NCBI RefSeq assembly: GCF_018130545.1
Contig: NZ_JAFCKF010000002.1
Location: 558,001-622,000, forward strand
Direction: 5' to 3'
DNA length: 64,000 nucleotides
Source of the DNA: Bradyrhizobium tropiciagri
GTDB lineage: Bacteria; Pseudomonadota; Alphaproteobacteria; Rhizobiales; Xanthobacteraceae
Under the pieces are notes generated by a model that was given only the letters and a program-made list of their open reading frames with translations, did not search any database and was not told the origin of the DNA. Made by a program: the position numbers and the translations under genes. Of the stretch, positions 44,360-54,277 are shown in pieces. Each line of letters opens with the position of its first letter. Within the stretch, counting starts at the first letter, position 1.

Positions 44360-46459
44360 TTACGAAGACCCGTGCGCCTCCGCGAACAGGTCCTCCATGC
44401 CCGGATAGAGCGTCACACACGGCAGTACCGAAAGCGTCTCGCCATCAATCTCGAGTTCATGCACGGGATCGGCCGCCGTCTGCAGGATTGTGAGCCCTCC
44501 TAAATTGGAGCGGATAGCCGCCATCAGAAGCCGGAAATGCAAATCGCGTTTCGGGCCCGGGTCACGCACATCGAGCACGAGCGTTTGGTTGTGCAGAAAG
44601 GCAACCCCATTGGTCAGCTTCTCGATGACGTCGACCGCGATCTGGTCAAGGGCGAATCCCGCGAGATCAATCAGGACGACCGACGCCACGAGTGCGAGGT
44701 AGCGCGGAGCAGCCGCCTGAAAGACCGGGTGGTTCTGGATGTCCTTGCTCAGAATACGGGATACCAGCGCGTTCAAGCGATCGACCCCGCCCCGCACCTC
44801 CATTTTCGAACGTGCCCGCACCTCAGGACCAATTGCTGCAAGCGTCAGCTGTAATGCCGCGCACCAAAGATCGTTTCGTTCCTCGCTTGCGGGTGTCGAA
44901 GTAACCTCGCGAAGCATGCCCAGGACGGTCTCGGCTAGTACCGACGCAGCGACGTCAGCGCGCCCGATCAACCCTTCGACCGGCGCAAGCAACGAAACAT
45001 CAAGTCCCTTGCTTTTGGCGCTCGCGCGGTTGGGCGCGCGCAGCTCATAATCGAAGTCCCGCATAATTCGGGGTGCGATCCGGTAGATAAACTCCTCTTC
45101 CCCATGTCGCGGCTCGGATTCCTCTGTTGACGAATCTGTCCGCGCCAACAGCTCAAGCGTCTTGTCGAGCGTTTCCCTCGTTAGTTGCAACCGTCCATGA
45201 CGACCAAGGATCTCGGAGAACCACAATTCCTTTCGGCACCATGCCGAGCCGGAGAAGTTCGATGTATCCACCACCATCACCGACTTCGATCGCGCGAGGC
45301 TTCCGAAGACGAAGGCACGATTGATCACCCCGTGTGGCATTGTGAGGCAGTCGAGAAAGACGCGGCGAGGCTCGCCATGTTGACGAAGCGCGTGTGCGAG
45401 CCTCGACTTCGCATCGAGGCCGCGATGGCTGAGGAACGTGTCATAGAGCGAGCTGCGTGGTGCGACAGGGTCGGCACCTGTTCCCGCCCGAACGAACTCT
45501 GTCGTCGCAGCTCCCGCAGCCATCCACATCAGGTCACATGCCGTGATATCCGGCTCGGCCAGAGCGGCAAGGCAAATCTCGACGACAGAAATCATCGATG
45601 CCGGCTGGTAGTTGATCAAAAGATGCGTACCGCGACCATACGAGATCGTCAGCTGTCCGTTGCGGTTCGAAGACAAATGCGGGTCGGCCTCGGCGATGAA
45701 GATGCCTGGCTGAACGAGACTTGCCATTGCTGCCATCGACCAGCAGAGGCCAACCATACACTTGGCGACTTGTGCAGCCGCGTTGCCAGGCGCCGACGCA
45801 GCTGTGAGCTCGTGCTCGATCTCGATCTGATCGGAGATATGTGACAGCTTAGGCCACCCCACCCGCGAAAACTCGTGCGGCTGCATATTGCCAATCCCCT
45901 TTTCGCTGGGGTTTCCGAGGATGCTGGGGGATTCGGGACCAAGCATGACCTGCAACATTCGGCCGAACGGGGTGCCACGTGCGACGACCTCGGCGGCGAT
46001 ATGGTGCATCAACGTCTGCGGCGTCCTTCCAATCCCGAACATAATTGGATTTTGCTCGGCGCGCTGCTCGCCGACGTCGGCTTCGCGCATCTCGTTCGCC
46101 ACCTGTCCGGTCGTGACGATCAGCTGACGCAGGTTTGGGTCGGCCAGCGCTGCCGCCATGACGCGGCCCGGCTGGCGCAGCGCGTCGGGGCGCCAGCCAT
46201 ACATCTGGAGAATTTGGGGAATCAGCGAACTCACGGCGACGAATAGGCTGTAGAAGCCTGGCGGCCAGCGCCTGCGCATGCGATTGAGCGCTTCGGCAGC
46301 GGCGGGAAAGTTCAATAACGTGGAAAGCGTAACGCCATCCAAACCGGGTGGGACAGTCGAGTCCAGTCTGCAGTCCTGCGGAAACTCCCGCAAGGTCGCG
46401 ACTACGTCGGAGAGCGCCTGACGCGTGACTTCAATCGGCGACTGCTGGTCATCTGGCAT
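44360..46459 (-). CDS. Large protein with a central TIR domain, unknown flanks
   Basis: 699 residues. A TIR domain lies at about 337-440 (45140-45445): strand A and box 1 YDTFLSHRGLD (339-349), VFLD (367-370), SKSVMVVDTS (391-400), NFSGSAWCRKEL (401-412). Glu411 in WCRKE aligns with the catalytic glutamate of NAD-cleaving TIRs such as SARM1, so NADase activity is plausible. The N-terminal 330 residues are mostly helical, with a hydrophobic stretch near 69-90 and an Ala/Met-rich segment near 233-250. The C-terminal 230 residues are mixed helix/strand. Neither resembles a known sensor. Codon use is less GC-biased than recG or DUF502 beside it, suggesting transfer. No second defence gene is adjacent. 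Confidence 0.85.
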   Translation of the reverse strand: MPDDQQSPIEVTRQALSDVVATLREFPQDCRLDSTVPPGLDGVTLSTLLNFPAAAEALNRMRRRWPPGFYSLFVAVSSLIPQILQMYGWRPDALRQPGRVMAAALADPNLRQLIVTTGQVANEMREADVGEQRAEQNPIMFGIGRTPQTLMHHIAAEVVARGTPFGRMLQVMLGPESPSILGNPSEKGIGNMQPHEFSRVGWPKLSHISDQIEIEHELTAASAPGNAAAQVAKCMVGLCWSMAAMASLVQPGIFIAEADPHLSSNRNGQLTISYGRGTHLLINYQPASMISVVEICLAALAEPDITACDLMWMAAGAATTEFVRAGTGADPVAPRSSLYDTFLSHRGLDAKSRLAHALRQHGEPRRVFLDCLTMPHGVINRAFVFGSLARSKSVMVVDTSNFSGSAWCRKELWFSEILGRHGRLQLTRETLDKTLELLARTDSSTEESEPRHGEEEFIYRIAPRIMRDFDYELRAPNRASAKSKGLDVSLLAPVEGLIGRADVAASVLAETVLGMLREVTSTPASEERNDLWCAALQLTLAAIGPEVRARSKMEVRGGVDRLNALVSRILSKDIQNHPVFQAAAPRYLALVASVVLIDLAGFALDQIAVDVIEKLTNGVAFLHNQTLVLDVRDPGPKRDLHFRLLMAAIRSNLGGLTILQTAADPVHELEIDGETLSVLPCVTLYPGMEDLFAEAHGSS

Positions 46460-46597
46460 TCTCGCACTACCGCGTACGGTCGCTGCTGAATCGGTCGAAT
46501 GAATTCTGCCCCAGCCGGAGCTTCAGCACCAGCCTGGCGCGGGACGAGAATCGACCGATCGCGACGTCGGCGAGCCGCCGCCGCGTACTTTACCGCT

Positions 46598-47380
46598 TCA
46601 CTCTACCTTCGCCGGTGCCGGCTGTGTGGCGGGCTGTAGCGAGGCCTGGTTGGCAATGCGCGCGGCATTCGCCATGCCGGCGAGCGCCGCGGCGCGCTTC
46701 TGATCGGTGGAGCCTGGCTGCACCACGCCGGCCGACATGATCAGCGTCGCGGCATCCTCTGTGCTCATCTCGATCTCGATGATCTTGCTCTTCGGCACGT
46801 AGAAGAAGAAGCCGGTGGTCGGGTTCGGCGCGCATGGCAGGAACACCGAGATATGCTCCTCCTCGCCGGGCAGGCTGGCTGCGAGCTCGGCGTTCGGCGC
46901 CTGCGAGATCAGCACGATCGACCACATGCCGGGCGAGGGAAACTCGACCAGGCCGACACGGCGGAAGCTCGAGCCGTTGCCCGAGAACAGCGTCTCGAAC
47001 ACCTGCTTCAGGCCGCGATAGATCGCGCGCACCGCGGGGATCCGGCCGAGCAGCCGCTCGCCCAGATCGACCAGGGTGCGGCCGATCAGGTTGGCGGTGA
47101 GGAAACCAAGTAGCGTCAGCGCGATGACCGCGACGATCAGGCCGGAACCGGGCAGCCCGAACGGCAGATAGGTTTCCGGCCGGTAGGCCGTCGGAACGAA
47201 CGGGCGAACCAGATTGTCGACCCAGTTCACGAACCACCAGGTCAAATACAGGGTGATCGCAACCGGCCCGGCCACCACGAGGCCGGTCAGGAAGTAGGTG
47301 CGAAAACGCGCCATCAGCCCGCGCGGGTGGTCCGGATGCAATTCGCCAGACGGGTCAGGAGGCACTTGATCGGAGGTCAT
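46598..47380 (-). CDS. DUF502 membrane protein
   Basis: 260 residues from the ATG at 47380. Two hydrophobic spans (about 25-50 and 78-105) frame a periplasmic loop rich in Pro/Tyr; the soluble part has GRIPAVRAIYRGLKQVFETL and FPSPGMWSIVLIS, hallmark DUF502 sequence. Function is not established; plant homologues (COV1/LCV) affect membrane trafficking. It is downstream of glmS in the same direction with a 95-base gap. Confidence 0.88.
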   Translation of the reverse strand: MTSDQVPPDPSGELHPDHPRGLMARFRTYFLTGLVVAGPVAITLYLTWWFVNWVDNLVRPFVPTAYRPETYLPFGLPGSGLIVAVIALTLLGFLTANLIGRTLVDLGERLLGRIPAVRAIYRGLKQVFETLFSGNGSSFRRVGLVEFPSPGMWSIVLISQAPNAELAASLPGEEEHISVFLPCAPNPTTGFFFYVPKSKIIEIEMSTEDAATLIMSAGVVQPGSTDQKRAAALAGMANAARIANQASLQPATQPAPAKVE

Positions 47381-47475
47381 TGCGGTTCCAGGGTCGTCGA
47401 AGCGGCCGTACTCCACCACCCAGCTAAGCCATTCCAGCACATTTTTGAAGGGCCGCGTACCGGCCCGGCTTGCGA

Positions 47476-49302
47476 CTATTCGACCGTGACCGATTTGGCC
47501 AGATTCCGGGGCTGGTCGACGTCGGTGCCCATCACGACGGCAGTATGATAGGCGAGCAGCTGCACCGGCACGGCATAGACCATCGGCGCGAAGGTCGCCC
47601 CCATGTCGGGCATCACGATCGTCACCAGCGACTGGATGGTGGCCTCCGCTGCGCCCTTGGCGTCGGTCATCAGGATGATCTTGCCGCCACGGGCGGCGAC
47701 CTCCTGCATGTTGGAGACGGTCTTCTCGAACACCTTGTCGTAGGGCGCGATCACCACAACCGGCATGTGCTCGTCGATCAGGGCGATCGGCCCGTGCTTG
47801 AGCTCGCCGGCGGCATAGCCCTCGGCGTGGATGTAGGAGATTTCCTTCAGCTTCAGCGCGCCTTCCAGCGCCAGCGGATAGCTGGTGCCGCGGCCGAGAT
47901 AGAGCACGTCGCGCGATTTCGATATCTCGCGCGCCAGCTTCTCGATCTGCAATTCAGTGGTCAGCGCTTCCGACATCAGCCGCGGAATTTCGACCAGGCC
48001 ATGCACCAGCTTGGCCTCGTCGGCATCGGAGAGTTCGCCGCGCGCCTTGCCGGCGGCGACCGCGAGCGAGGCCAGCACCATCAGCTGGCAGGTAAATGCC
48101 TTGGTCGAGGCGACGCCGATCTCGGGACCAGCGAGCGTCTGCAGCACGGTCTCGCTCTCACGCGCGATCGTCGAGGTCGGCACGTTGACGACCGAGAGCG
48201 TGTGGGCGCCCTGCGACTTGGCGTAGCGCAGCGCCGCCAGCGTGTCGGCGGTCTCGCCGGACTGCGAGATGAAGATCGCAAGGTCGCCCTTGCGCAGCGG
48301 CGCCTCGCGGTAGCGGAATTCCGAGGCGACATCGAGCTCGACCGGCACCCGCGCCAGCTTCTCCAGCCAGTATTTCGCGACGAATCCGGCATAGCTCGCG
48401 GTGCCGCAGGCCGTGATCGAGATGCGCTGGATGTCCTTGAAGTCGAACGGCAGCGTGACCGGCATCATGACGCGCTCGGTCGCCATGTCGACGTAGCGCG
48501 CGAGCGTGTGGCCGACCACTTCCGGCTGCTCGTGAATCTCCTTCGCCATGAAGTGGCGATAATTCGCCTTGTCGACCAGCGCAGTCGCCGTGGTGTGCTT
48601 GATCGCCTCGCGATGGACGATGGCGTTGTCCTTGTCGTAGATCGTGGCGCCCTTGCGGTTCAGCACCACCCAGTCGCCGTCCTCGAGATAGCTGATCGTA
48701 TCGGTGAACGGCCCGAGCGCGATCGCATCCGAGCCGAGATACATCTCGCCGTCGCCGTGGCCGATCGCGAGCGGCGGGCCGTTGCGGGCGCCGATCATCA
48801 GATCGTCCTCGCCGGCGAAGATGAAGCCGAGCGCGAAGGCGCCCCGCAGTTGCGACAGCACCGCCCTCACCGCCTCGACCGGCGCGACGCCGCCCTTGAG
48901 CAGATCGTCGACCAGATGCACCACGACCTCGGTGTCGGTCTCGGTCGCAAACACCGCACCCTTGGCCTCGAGCTCCTCGCGCAGCTCGCGGAAATTCTCG
49001 ATGATGCCGTTATGCACCACGGCGACGCGTTCGGTGGCGTGCGGATGCGCGTTGTTCTCGGTCGGCCGGCCATGGGTGGCCCAGCGGGTGTGGCCGATGC
49101 CGGTATGGCCGCCGAGCGGCTTGGCCTCGAGCCGGGCCTCGAGATTTTTCAGCTTGCCCTCGGCGCGGCGCCGCGCCAGGCCGCCGTTTTCCAGCGTCGC
49201 GACCCCTGCGGAATCATAGCCGCGATATTCGAGCCGCTTGAGCGAATCCACCAATTGCTCCGCGACCGGAGCGCGTCCAAGAATGCCGACGATGCCGCAC
49301 AT
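47476..49302 (-). CDS. glmS: Glutamine-fructose-6-phosphate aminotransferase GlmS
   Basis: 608 residues from the ATG at 49302, which places the nucleophile Cys directly after Met (MCGIVGILG). The glutaminase domain shows HTRWATHGRPTENNAHPH and HNGIIENF. Two SIS isomerase domains follow (ISITACGTASYAGFVAKYW, ISQSGETADTLAALRYAK), then the C-terminal DVDQPRNLAKSVTVE. It makes glucosamine-6-phosphate for peptidoglycan and LPS. No glmS ribozyme is visible upstream. GlmU, the later enzyme of the pathway, lies 3.5 kb upstream in the same orientation. Confidence 0.97.
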   Translation of the reverse strand: MCGIVGILGRAPVAEQLVDSLKRLEYRGYDSAGVATLENGGLARRRAEGKLKNLEARLEAKPLGGHTGIGHTRWATHGRPTENNAHPHATERVAVVHNGIIENFRELREELEAKGAVFATETDTEVVVHLVDDLLKGGVAPVEAVRAVLSQLRGAFALGFIFAGEDDLMIGARNGPPLAIGHGDGEMYLGSDAIALGPFTDTISYLEDGDWVVLNRKGATIYDKDNAIVHREAIKHTTATALVDKANYRHFMAKEIHEQPEVVGHTLARYVDMATERVMMPVTLPFDFKDIQRISITACGTASYAGFVAKYWLEKLARVPVELDVASEFRYREAPLRKGDLAIFISQSGETADTLAALRYAKSQGAHTLSVVNVPTSTIARESETVLQTLAGPEIGVASTKAFTCQLMVLASLAVAAGKARGELSDADEAKLVHGLVEIPRLMSEALTTELQIEKLAREISKSRDVLYLGRGTSYPLALEGALKLKEISYIHAEGYAAGELKHGPIALIDEHMPVVVIAPYDKVFEKTVSNMQEVAARGGKIILMTDAKGAAEATIQSLVTIVMPDMGATFAPMVYAVPVQLLAYHTAVVMGTDVDQPRNLAKSVTVE

Positions 49303-49514
49303 GCGGTTCAATGTCCCCAAAAATCGCCGAAAATTTGCCGAAGCAGCGACACGGTCCCTTAACGGGAATCGCCGGCCGCAAGATACTCAATAATTATTGC
49401 CGATTGCGACAATCTTAAGCGGCAAGGTTGACGCGAAAGGCTGGTTAATCGGGGCTAACTATTTTGGCAAGAGTGCGGTAGCAGCAACGGTCGTCCGCAG
49501 CCGGGCTTTGAGCT

Positions 49515-49703
49515 TCACCCATGCATCCTGGCGTAAGCGAATATGCCCACAACGGTCCAGAATATCACTCCACTGAACATCGACACGAGGTCGTGCGGCC
49601 GCAGCCCGAAGAGACCCCACAGGCCTCGGCCGGTCTTGGTCAAGACCGCCTCGACCAATGCTTCAACCAGGAAGCGGATCAGGCCGTCGCTCACGGTTCC
49701 CAT
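49515..49703 (-). CDS. Small membrane protein
   Basis: 62 residues from the ATG at 49703 (CAGGG just upstream). An amphipathic first half (SDGLIRFLVEALVEAVLTKTG) leads to one C-terminal hydrophobic span (FSGVIFWTVVGIFAYA). Its start overlaps the end of the frameshifted gene upstream by 13 bases, so they were built as a coupled pair. Function unknown. Confidence 0.58.
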   Translation of the reverse strand: MGTVSDGLIRFLVEALVEAVLTKTGRGLWGLFGLRPHDLVSMFSGVIFWTVVGIFAYARMHG

Positions 49704-49962
49704 CCCTGCGCCCGGAGCCACATTTCGCGGTACGCCATCAACATGCCGAGCAACCCCATCTTGAGCAGATAGAAATTCAAACCGAACAGGCGCAGAAAGC
49801 TGAACGGATCGTCGGTGTAAGAGACGAAATCCGATCCTCCGAGCATCTTCCGATACACGGCCAATGGCCCGTCTCGGTCCACTGATAAAGCCGTTCGCCG
49901 CTGGCATAGGCAACCAGACTGCAAAACATTCCGAACAGAAAGACAGCAGCAATTTTTTGCAT
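49691..49962 (-). pseudogene. Frameshifted small membrane protein gene
   Basis: The reading from ATG 49962 (AAGAG 6 nt upstream) begins with a hydrophobic segment KIAAVFLFGMFCSLVAYASG and continues ERLYQWTETGHWP, then loses sense. From about 49860 the adjacent frame continues VYRKMLGGSDFVSYTDDPFS, then FLRLFGLNFYLLKMGLLGML and a stop at 49691. A single missing base near 49858-49863, within CATTGGCCGTGTATCGG on the minus strand, would restore one product of about 90 residues. It is either a recent pseudogene or a sequencing error. It overlaps the 62-residue gene at 49703. Confidence 0.65.
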
Positions 49963-50081
49963 GCAGCACTCTTAGTCGGCGTTGTCTAAGGCCCGTGAAA
50001 CCGCCGACGGCAAACCGATTGGATCGCGTCAACGCGTCTTTAACGCCTTTCAGAGAGGGTGCCGCCGCCGGAGGTACCCTG

Positions 50082-51296
<1,215 letters not shown>

Positions 51297-51368
51297 GTCG
51301 CGCCTTTGCGGCAGATGGGCGACCTTCCTGCCGTCATTCCTGCCCGTAGCCCGAATGAGGACTCAGCG

Positions 51369-51623
51369 ATGCCGAGCGATCAACCACCGCCCCTCGCAAA
51401 ACCGTTCTGGCGCCGCGGCCTGGCCGGCTTCCTTGATTTCCTCACCGTGTTCTTCGGCGGCGGCTATGCCATCGGCATCGCTACCGGCCAAACCACGAAA
51501 GACGGCTTCGCCCTGACCGGCGCTCCCGCGCTGCTGCTGTTTGCGCTGATCGCGTTGTATTTCTATCTCGGCTGGAAGGTGCTCGGCGGCACGCTATGGC
51601 AGCGCATCCTGGCCGCGCGGTAG
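51369..51623 (+). CDS. Small RDD-like membrane protein
   Basis: 84 residues from the ATG at 51369 (GAGGA about 7 nt upstream). KPFWRRGLAGFLDFLTVF resembles the RDD family opening (Arg, then Asp in span 1), followed by a second span (ALLLFALIALYFYLGWKVLGG) and LWQRIL. It follows the diguanylate cyclase by 72 bases. Function unknown. Confidence 0.68.
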   Translation: MPSDQPPPLAKPFWRRGLAGFLDFLTVFFGGGYAIGIATGQTTKDGFALTGAPALLLFALIALYFYLGWKVLGGTLWQRILAAR

Positions 51624-51640
51624 GCACGGCCTCTCCCCAT

Positions 51641-51746
51641 CGTCATTCCGGGGCTCGCGAAGCGAGAGCCCGGACTCCATTTCACCATTTGCTCTGACGT
51701 CCAATGGATTCCGGGCTCGACGCTGACGCGTCGCACCGGAATGACG
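51641..51746. repeat. CGTCATTCCGG palindromic repeat
   Basis: Ends are CGTCATTCCGG and CCGGAATGACG. Inner arms include GGGCTCGCGAAGCGAGAGCCC, itself a hairpin (shown in part as GGGCTCGCG / CGAGAGCCC). It is a relative of the CGTCATTGCGAG elements with a different outer arm, and lies between convergent genes. Confidence 0.83.
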
Positions 51747-51806
51747 CGAGGATAGTTCGCGTGGCACGGATGAGTTCCGCGACGTCCGAGGGCTGCCTCG
51801 CTCCGC

Positions 51807-52601
51807 TCAATGCTCGACCAGGTAGAGCCGCCAGCGCTCGGGCACGCCCTTGAGCTGGTGCGCGCCGCGGTCCTTGAAGCGGATTTCGGACTTCGCCATC
51901 AGATCCTTCACCGCGCTCGAGACCAGCACCTCGCCGGCCCGCGCCTTCGCAGCAACACGCGCGCCGATGTGAAACGCGAGACCGATCACCTCCGCCCCGC
52001 TCACCTTGTATTCGCCCGCGTGCAGCCCGACCCTGATCTCGAGCCCGAGCGTGCGCACGGCGTCGCGGATCGCGGTGGCGCAACGGATCCCCGCGATCGG
52101 CGCGCGGAACGTTGCCAGCAGGCCGTCCCCCGTCGTCACGACTTCCTTGCCCCGCATGGCCTTCAGCTCCCTGCGTACAGCGACATAGTAATGATTCATC
52201 ACCGTCGCCCAGCGCGTATCGCCGAGCCGCGCCGCCTTTTCGGTGGATCGGACGATATCGACATAGAGGATCGTGGCGAGGGCCTGCTTGAGCTGTGAGT
52301 CCCGGTCTGCGGTCCGGCGCCGGTTCGCGATGCTTCCGGTCAGAGGTTCATAGCGATGGCTGCGCCGTCGCGCGATGGCGGCCTTGGTGTAGTCCTGGGC
52401 ACGCTGCACCGTGCGGCAGCGGATGGTCTTTTCCTGCGGTGGAAACGTCCAGTAGACCTTGCGCCCGGCTCCGGCGCCATGAACCTCCACCGCGCCCCAT
52501 TTCAGGAGAACCGTCGAGCCGGTGCGTCGAATGCACCAGGCCTTCGACGTGTATCCGGACACGTTCGACTGATGGACTCCGATGCGAAGGAATTTGGGCA
52601 T
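51807..52601 (-). CDS. WGR-like domain fused to class III adenylate/guanylate cyclase
   Basis: 264 residues. Residues about 13-90 resemble a WGR domain (CIRRTGSTVLLKWGAVEVHG, then a Lys/Arg-rich helix ending HRYEPL), a module known from PARPs and bacterial nucleic-acid-linked proteins. The cyclase homology domain (107-225) has metal-binding Asp115 in LYVDIVRSTE and Asp159 in TTGDGLLATF; the usual NxxxR is HIGAR (211-215), common in rhizobial members. It makes cAMP or cGMP. No membrane span. The ribosome site is weak. Confidence 0.82.
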   Translation of the reverse strand: MPKFLRIGVHQSNVSGYTSKAWCIRRTGSTVLLKWGAVEVHGAGAGRKVYWTFPPQEKTIRCRTVQRAQDYTKAAIARRRSHRYEPLTGSIANRRRTADRDSQLKQALATILYVDIVRSTEKAARLGDTRWATVMNHYYVAVRRELKAMRGKEVVTTGDGLLATFRAPIAGIRCATAIRDAVRTLGLEIRVGLHAGEYKVSGAEVIGLAFHIGARVAAKARAGEVLVSSAVKDLMAKSEIRFKDRGAHQLKGVPERWRLYLVEH

Positions 52602-52773
52602 GAGCGTCCGGCCGGTCGAACGAGCGCTTGGGGCTTACCACCGCAAGCGTAGTCAGACATTCCGGCGTTGGCAACAGGAGTGGTTCGCGGGCTGCCGGCA
52701 GTTGCGCAATCGATCGAGCACCAATGCCGGGACGACGGCGATCTAGTCTCGAGATGGCCGTGATGCCGAACGC

Positions 52774-54132
52774 CTACTTCCCCTTCGCCGCCTTTGCCTT
52801 CAGCTTCGCCGCGCGGTAGCGCGCGGCGCCGCCTTCGCGGATCGACTGTTCGCTGCGCTCGAGCGCCATCGCATCGTCGGGGACGTCCTTGGTGATCACG
52901 GAGCCCGAACCGATATAGGCGCCCTTGCCGATCGTCACCGGCGCGACCAGCGACGAATTGGTGCCGACGAAGGCCCCCTCGCCGATCAGCGTCTTGTGCT
53001 TGAGGAAGCCGTCATAGTTGCAGGTGATGGTGCCGGCGCCGAGGTTGGAATTGGCGCCGACATGGGCGTCGCCGACGTAGGAGAGATGGTTGACCTTGAC
53101 GCCGGCCTCGAGCGTCGCGGCCTTGGTCTCGACGAAATTGCCGATCCGCGCACCATCGCCGAGCGAAGTGCCGGGTCGCAGCCGCGCATAGGGACCGACC
53201 GACACCTGCTTGCCGATGCGGGCCTCGACGATATGCGAGAAGGCATGAATCACGGCGCCGTCGTCGATGGAGACACCCGGACCGATCACCACGAACGGCT
53301 CGATCACGACGTCCTTGCCGAACTTGGTGTCGGCGGCGAGATAGACGGTCTCCGGCGCGATCAGGGTCACACCCGCCTCGAGCGCCTGCTTGCGCAGCCG
53401 CGCCTGCATCACGGCCTCGGCCTCGGCGAGCTGCGCCTTGGTGTTGATGCCGCGCACTTCGTCTTCGCTGGTCTCGATCACGACGGCCTCCAGTCCGAGT
53501 TGCCTGACGATCGTCACGGCATCGGTCAGATAGAATTCACTCTTGGCGTTGGCATTGCCGATCTTCTCGATGATCGCGAGCGCAGTCCTGCCGTCGAACG
53601 CCATCACGCCGGCATTGCACAGCGTGATCTTGCGTTCCTCGGCACTGGCCTCCGCGTGCTCGCGAATTGCGACCAGTCTGCCGTTCTCGACCACCAGGCG
53701 GCCGTAGCCGGTCGGGTCGGCGGCATGGAAGCCGAGCACCGCCAGCGCTGCGCCCTCGCGCAGCGGCGCGCGCATCCGCGCAAAGGTCTCGGCCGAGATC
53801 AGCGGCGTGTCTCCGAACGCGACCAGGAGGTCGTCGGTGCCGCGGGCGATCGCCTCGCGCGCGGCCAGCACGGCATGCGCGGTGCCGAGCCGCTCGCGCT
53901 GCACGAAGGTCTGTGCGTCGGGCCGCACCCGGCGTGCCTCGGCGGCGACCGCCTCATGGTCGGGGCCGATCACGACCGCGAGTTGCGATCCCTCGCCGGA
54001 GGCGGCGGCATTGAGCACATGCGCCAGCAGCGTCTGCCCGGCCACCGGGTGCAGCACCTTCGGCAGCGACGAGCGCATCCGCGTGCCCTCGCCGGCCGCA
54101 AGCACCACTGTCAGGCTGGTTCGCGCAGTCAT
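52774..54132 (-). CDS. glmU: Bifunctional UDP-GlcNAc pyrophosphorylase / GlcN-1-P acetyltransferase GlmU
   Basis: 452 residues from the ATG at 54132 (a TTG at 54138 is the alternative). The N-terminal uridyltransferase has [19 protein letters not shown]; the C-terminal left-handed beta-helix has [40 protein letters not shown] and [10 protein letters not shown]. It makes UDP-GlcNAc, using the glucosamine phosphate derived from GlmS product. In related genomes glmU and glmS lie closer; here 3.5 kb of signalling genes separates them. Confidence 0.96.
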   Translation of the reverse strand: MTARTSLTVVLAAGEGTRMRSSLPKVLHPVAGQTLLAHVLNAAASGEGSQLAVVIGPDHEAVAAEARRVRPDAQTFVQRERLGTAHAVLAAREAIARGTDDLLVAFGDTPLISAETFARMRAPLREGAALAVLGFHAADPTGYGRLVVENGRLVAIREHAEASAEERKITLCNAGVMAFDGRTALAIIEKIGNANAKSEFYLTDAVTIVRQLGLEAVVIETSEDEVRGINTKAQLAEAEAVMQARLRKQALEAGVTLIAPETVYLAADTKFGKDVVIEPFVVIGPGVSIDDGAVIHAFSHIVEARIGKQVSVGPYARLRPGTSLGDGARIGNFVETKAATLEAGVKVNHLSYVGDAHVGANSNLGAGTITCNYDGFLKHKTLIGEGAFVGTNSSLVAPVTIGKGAYIGSGSVITKDVPDDAMALERSEQSIREGGAARYRAAKLKAKAAKGK

Positions 54133-54277
54133 TCGCAATCCTCGATGTCGCGCAGTTCGCTGCGCCAGGCTTTGTTCGAGGCCGTCTTTAATTGTTTTCC
54201 CCGCCAGAAGAAACCGATTCGCCTCCGGGGCGCTCCGGATTCAAGTTCCCGGTCCATTTCCTGTTAATCTTTGCCTC

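Noticed and set aside
47470-49362. 630-codon plus-strand frame opposite glmS
   Set aside because: GlmS motifs on the minus strand are unambiguous; the opposite frame has no domain character.
49303-49514. glmS ribozyme or riboswitch upstream of glmS
   Set aside because: No pseudoknot-like core was recognised, and this ribozyme is mainly a Gram-positive feature.
52996-54267. 423-codon plus-strand frame opposite glmU
   Set aside because: It mirrors the glmU coding strand with His/Arg/Asp-rich composition, typical of a shadow frame in GC-rich DNA.
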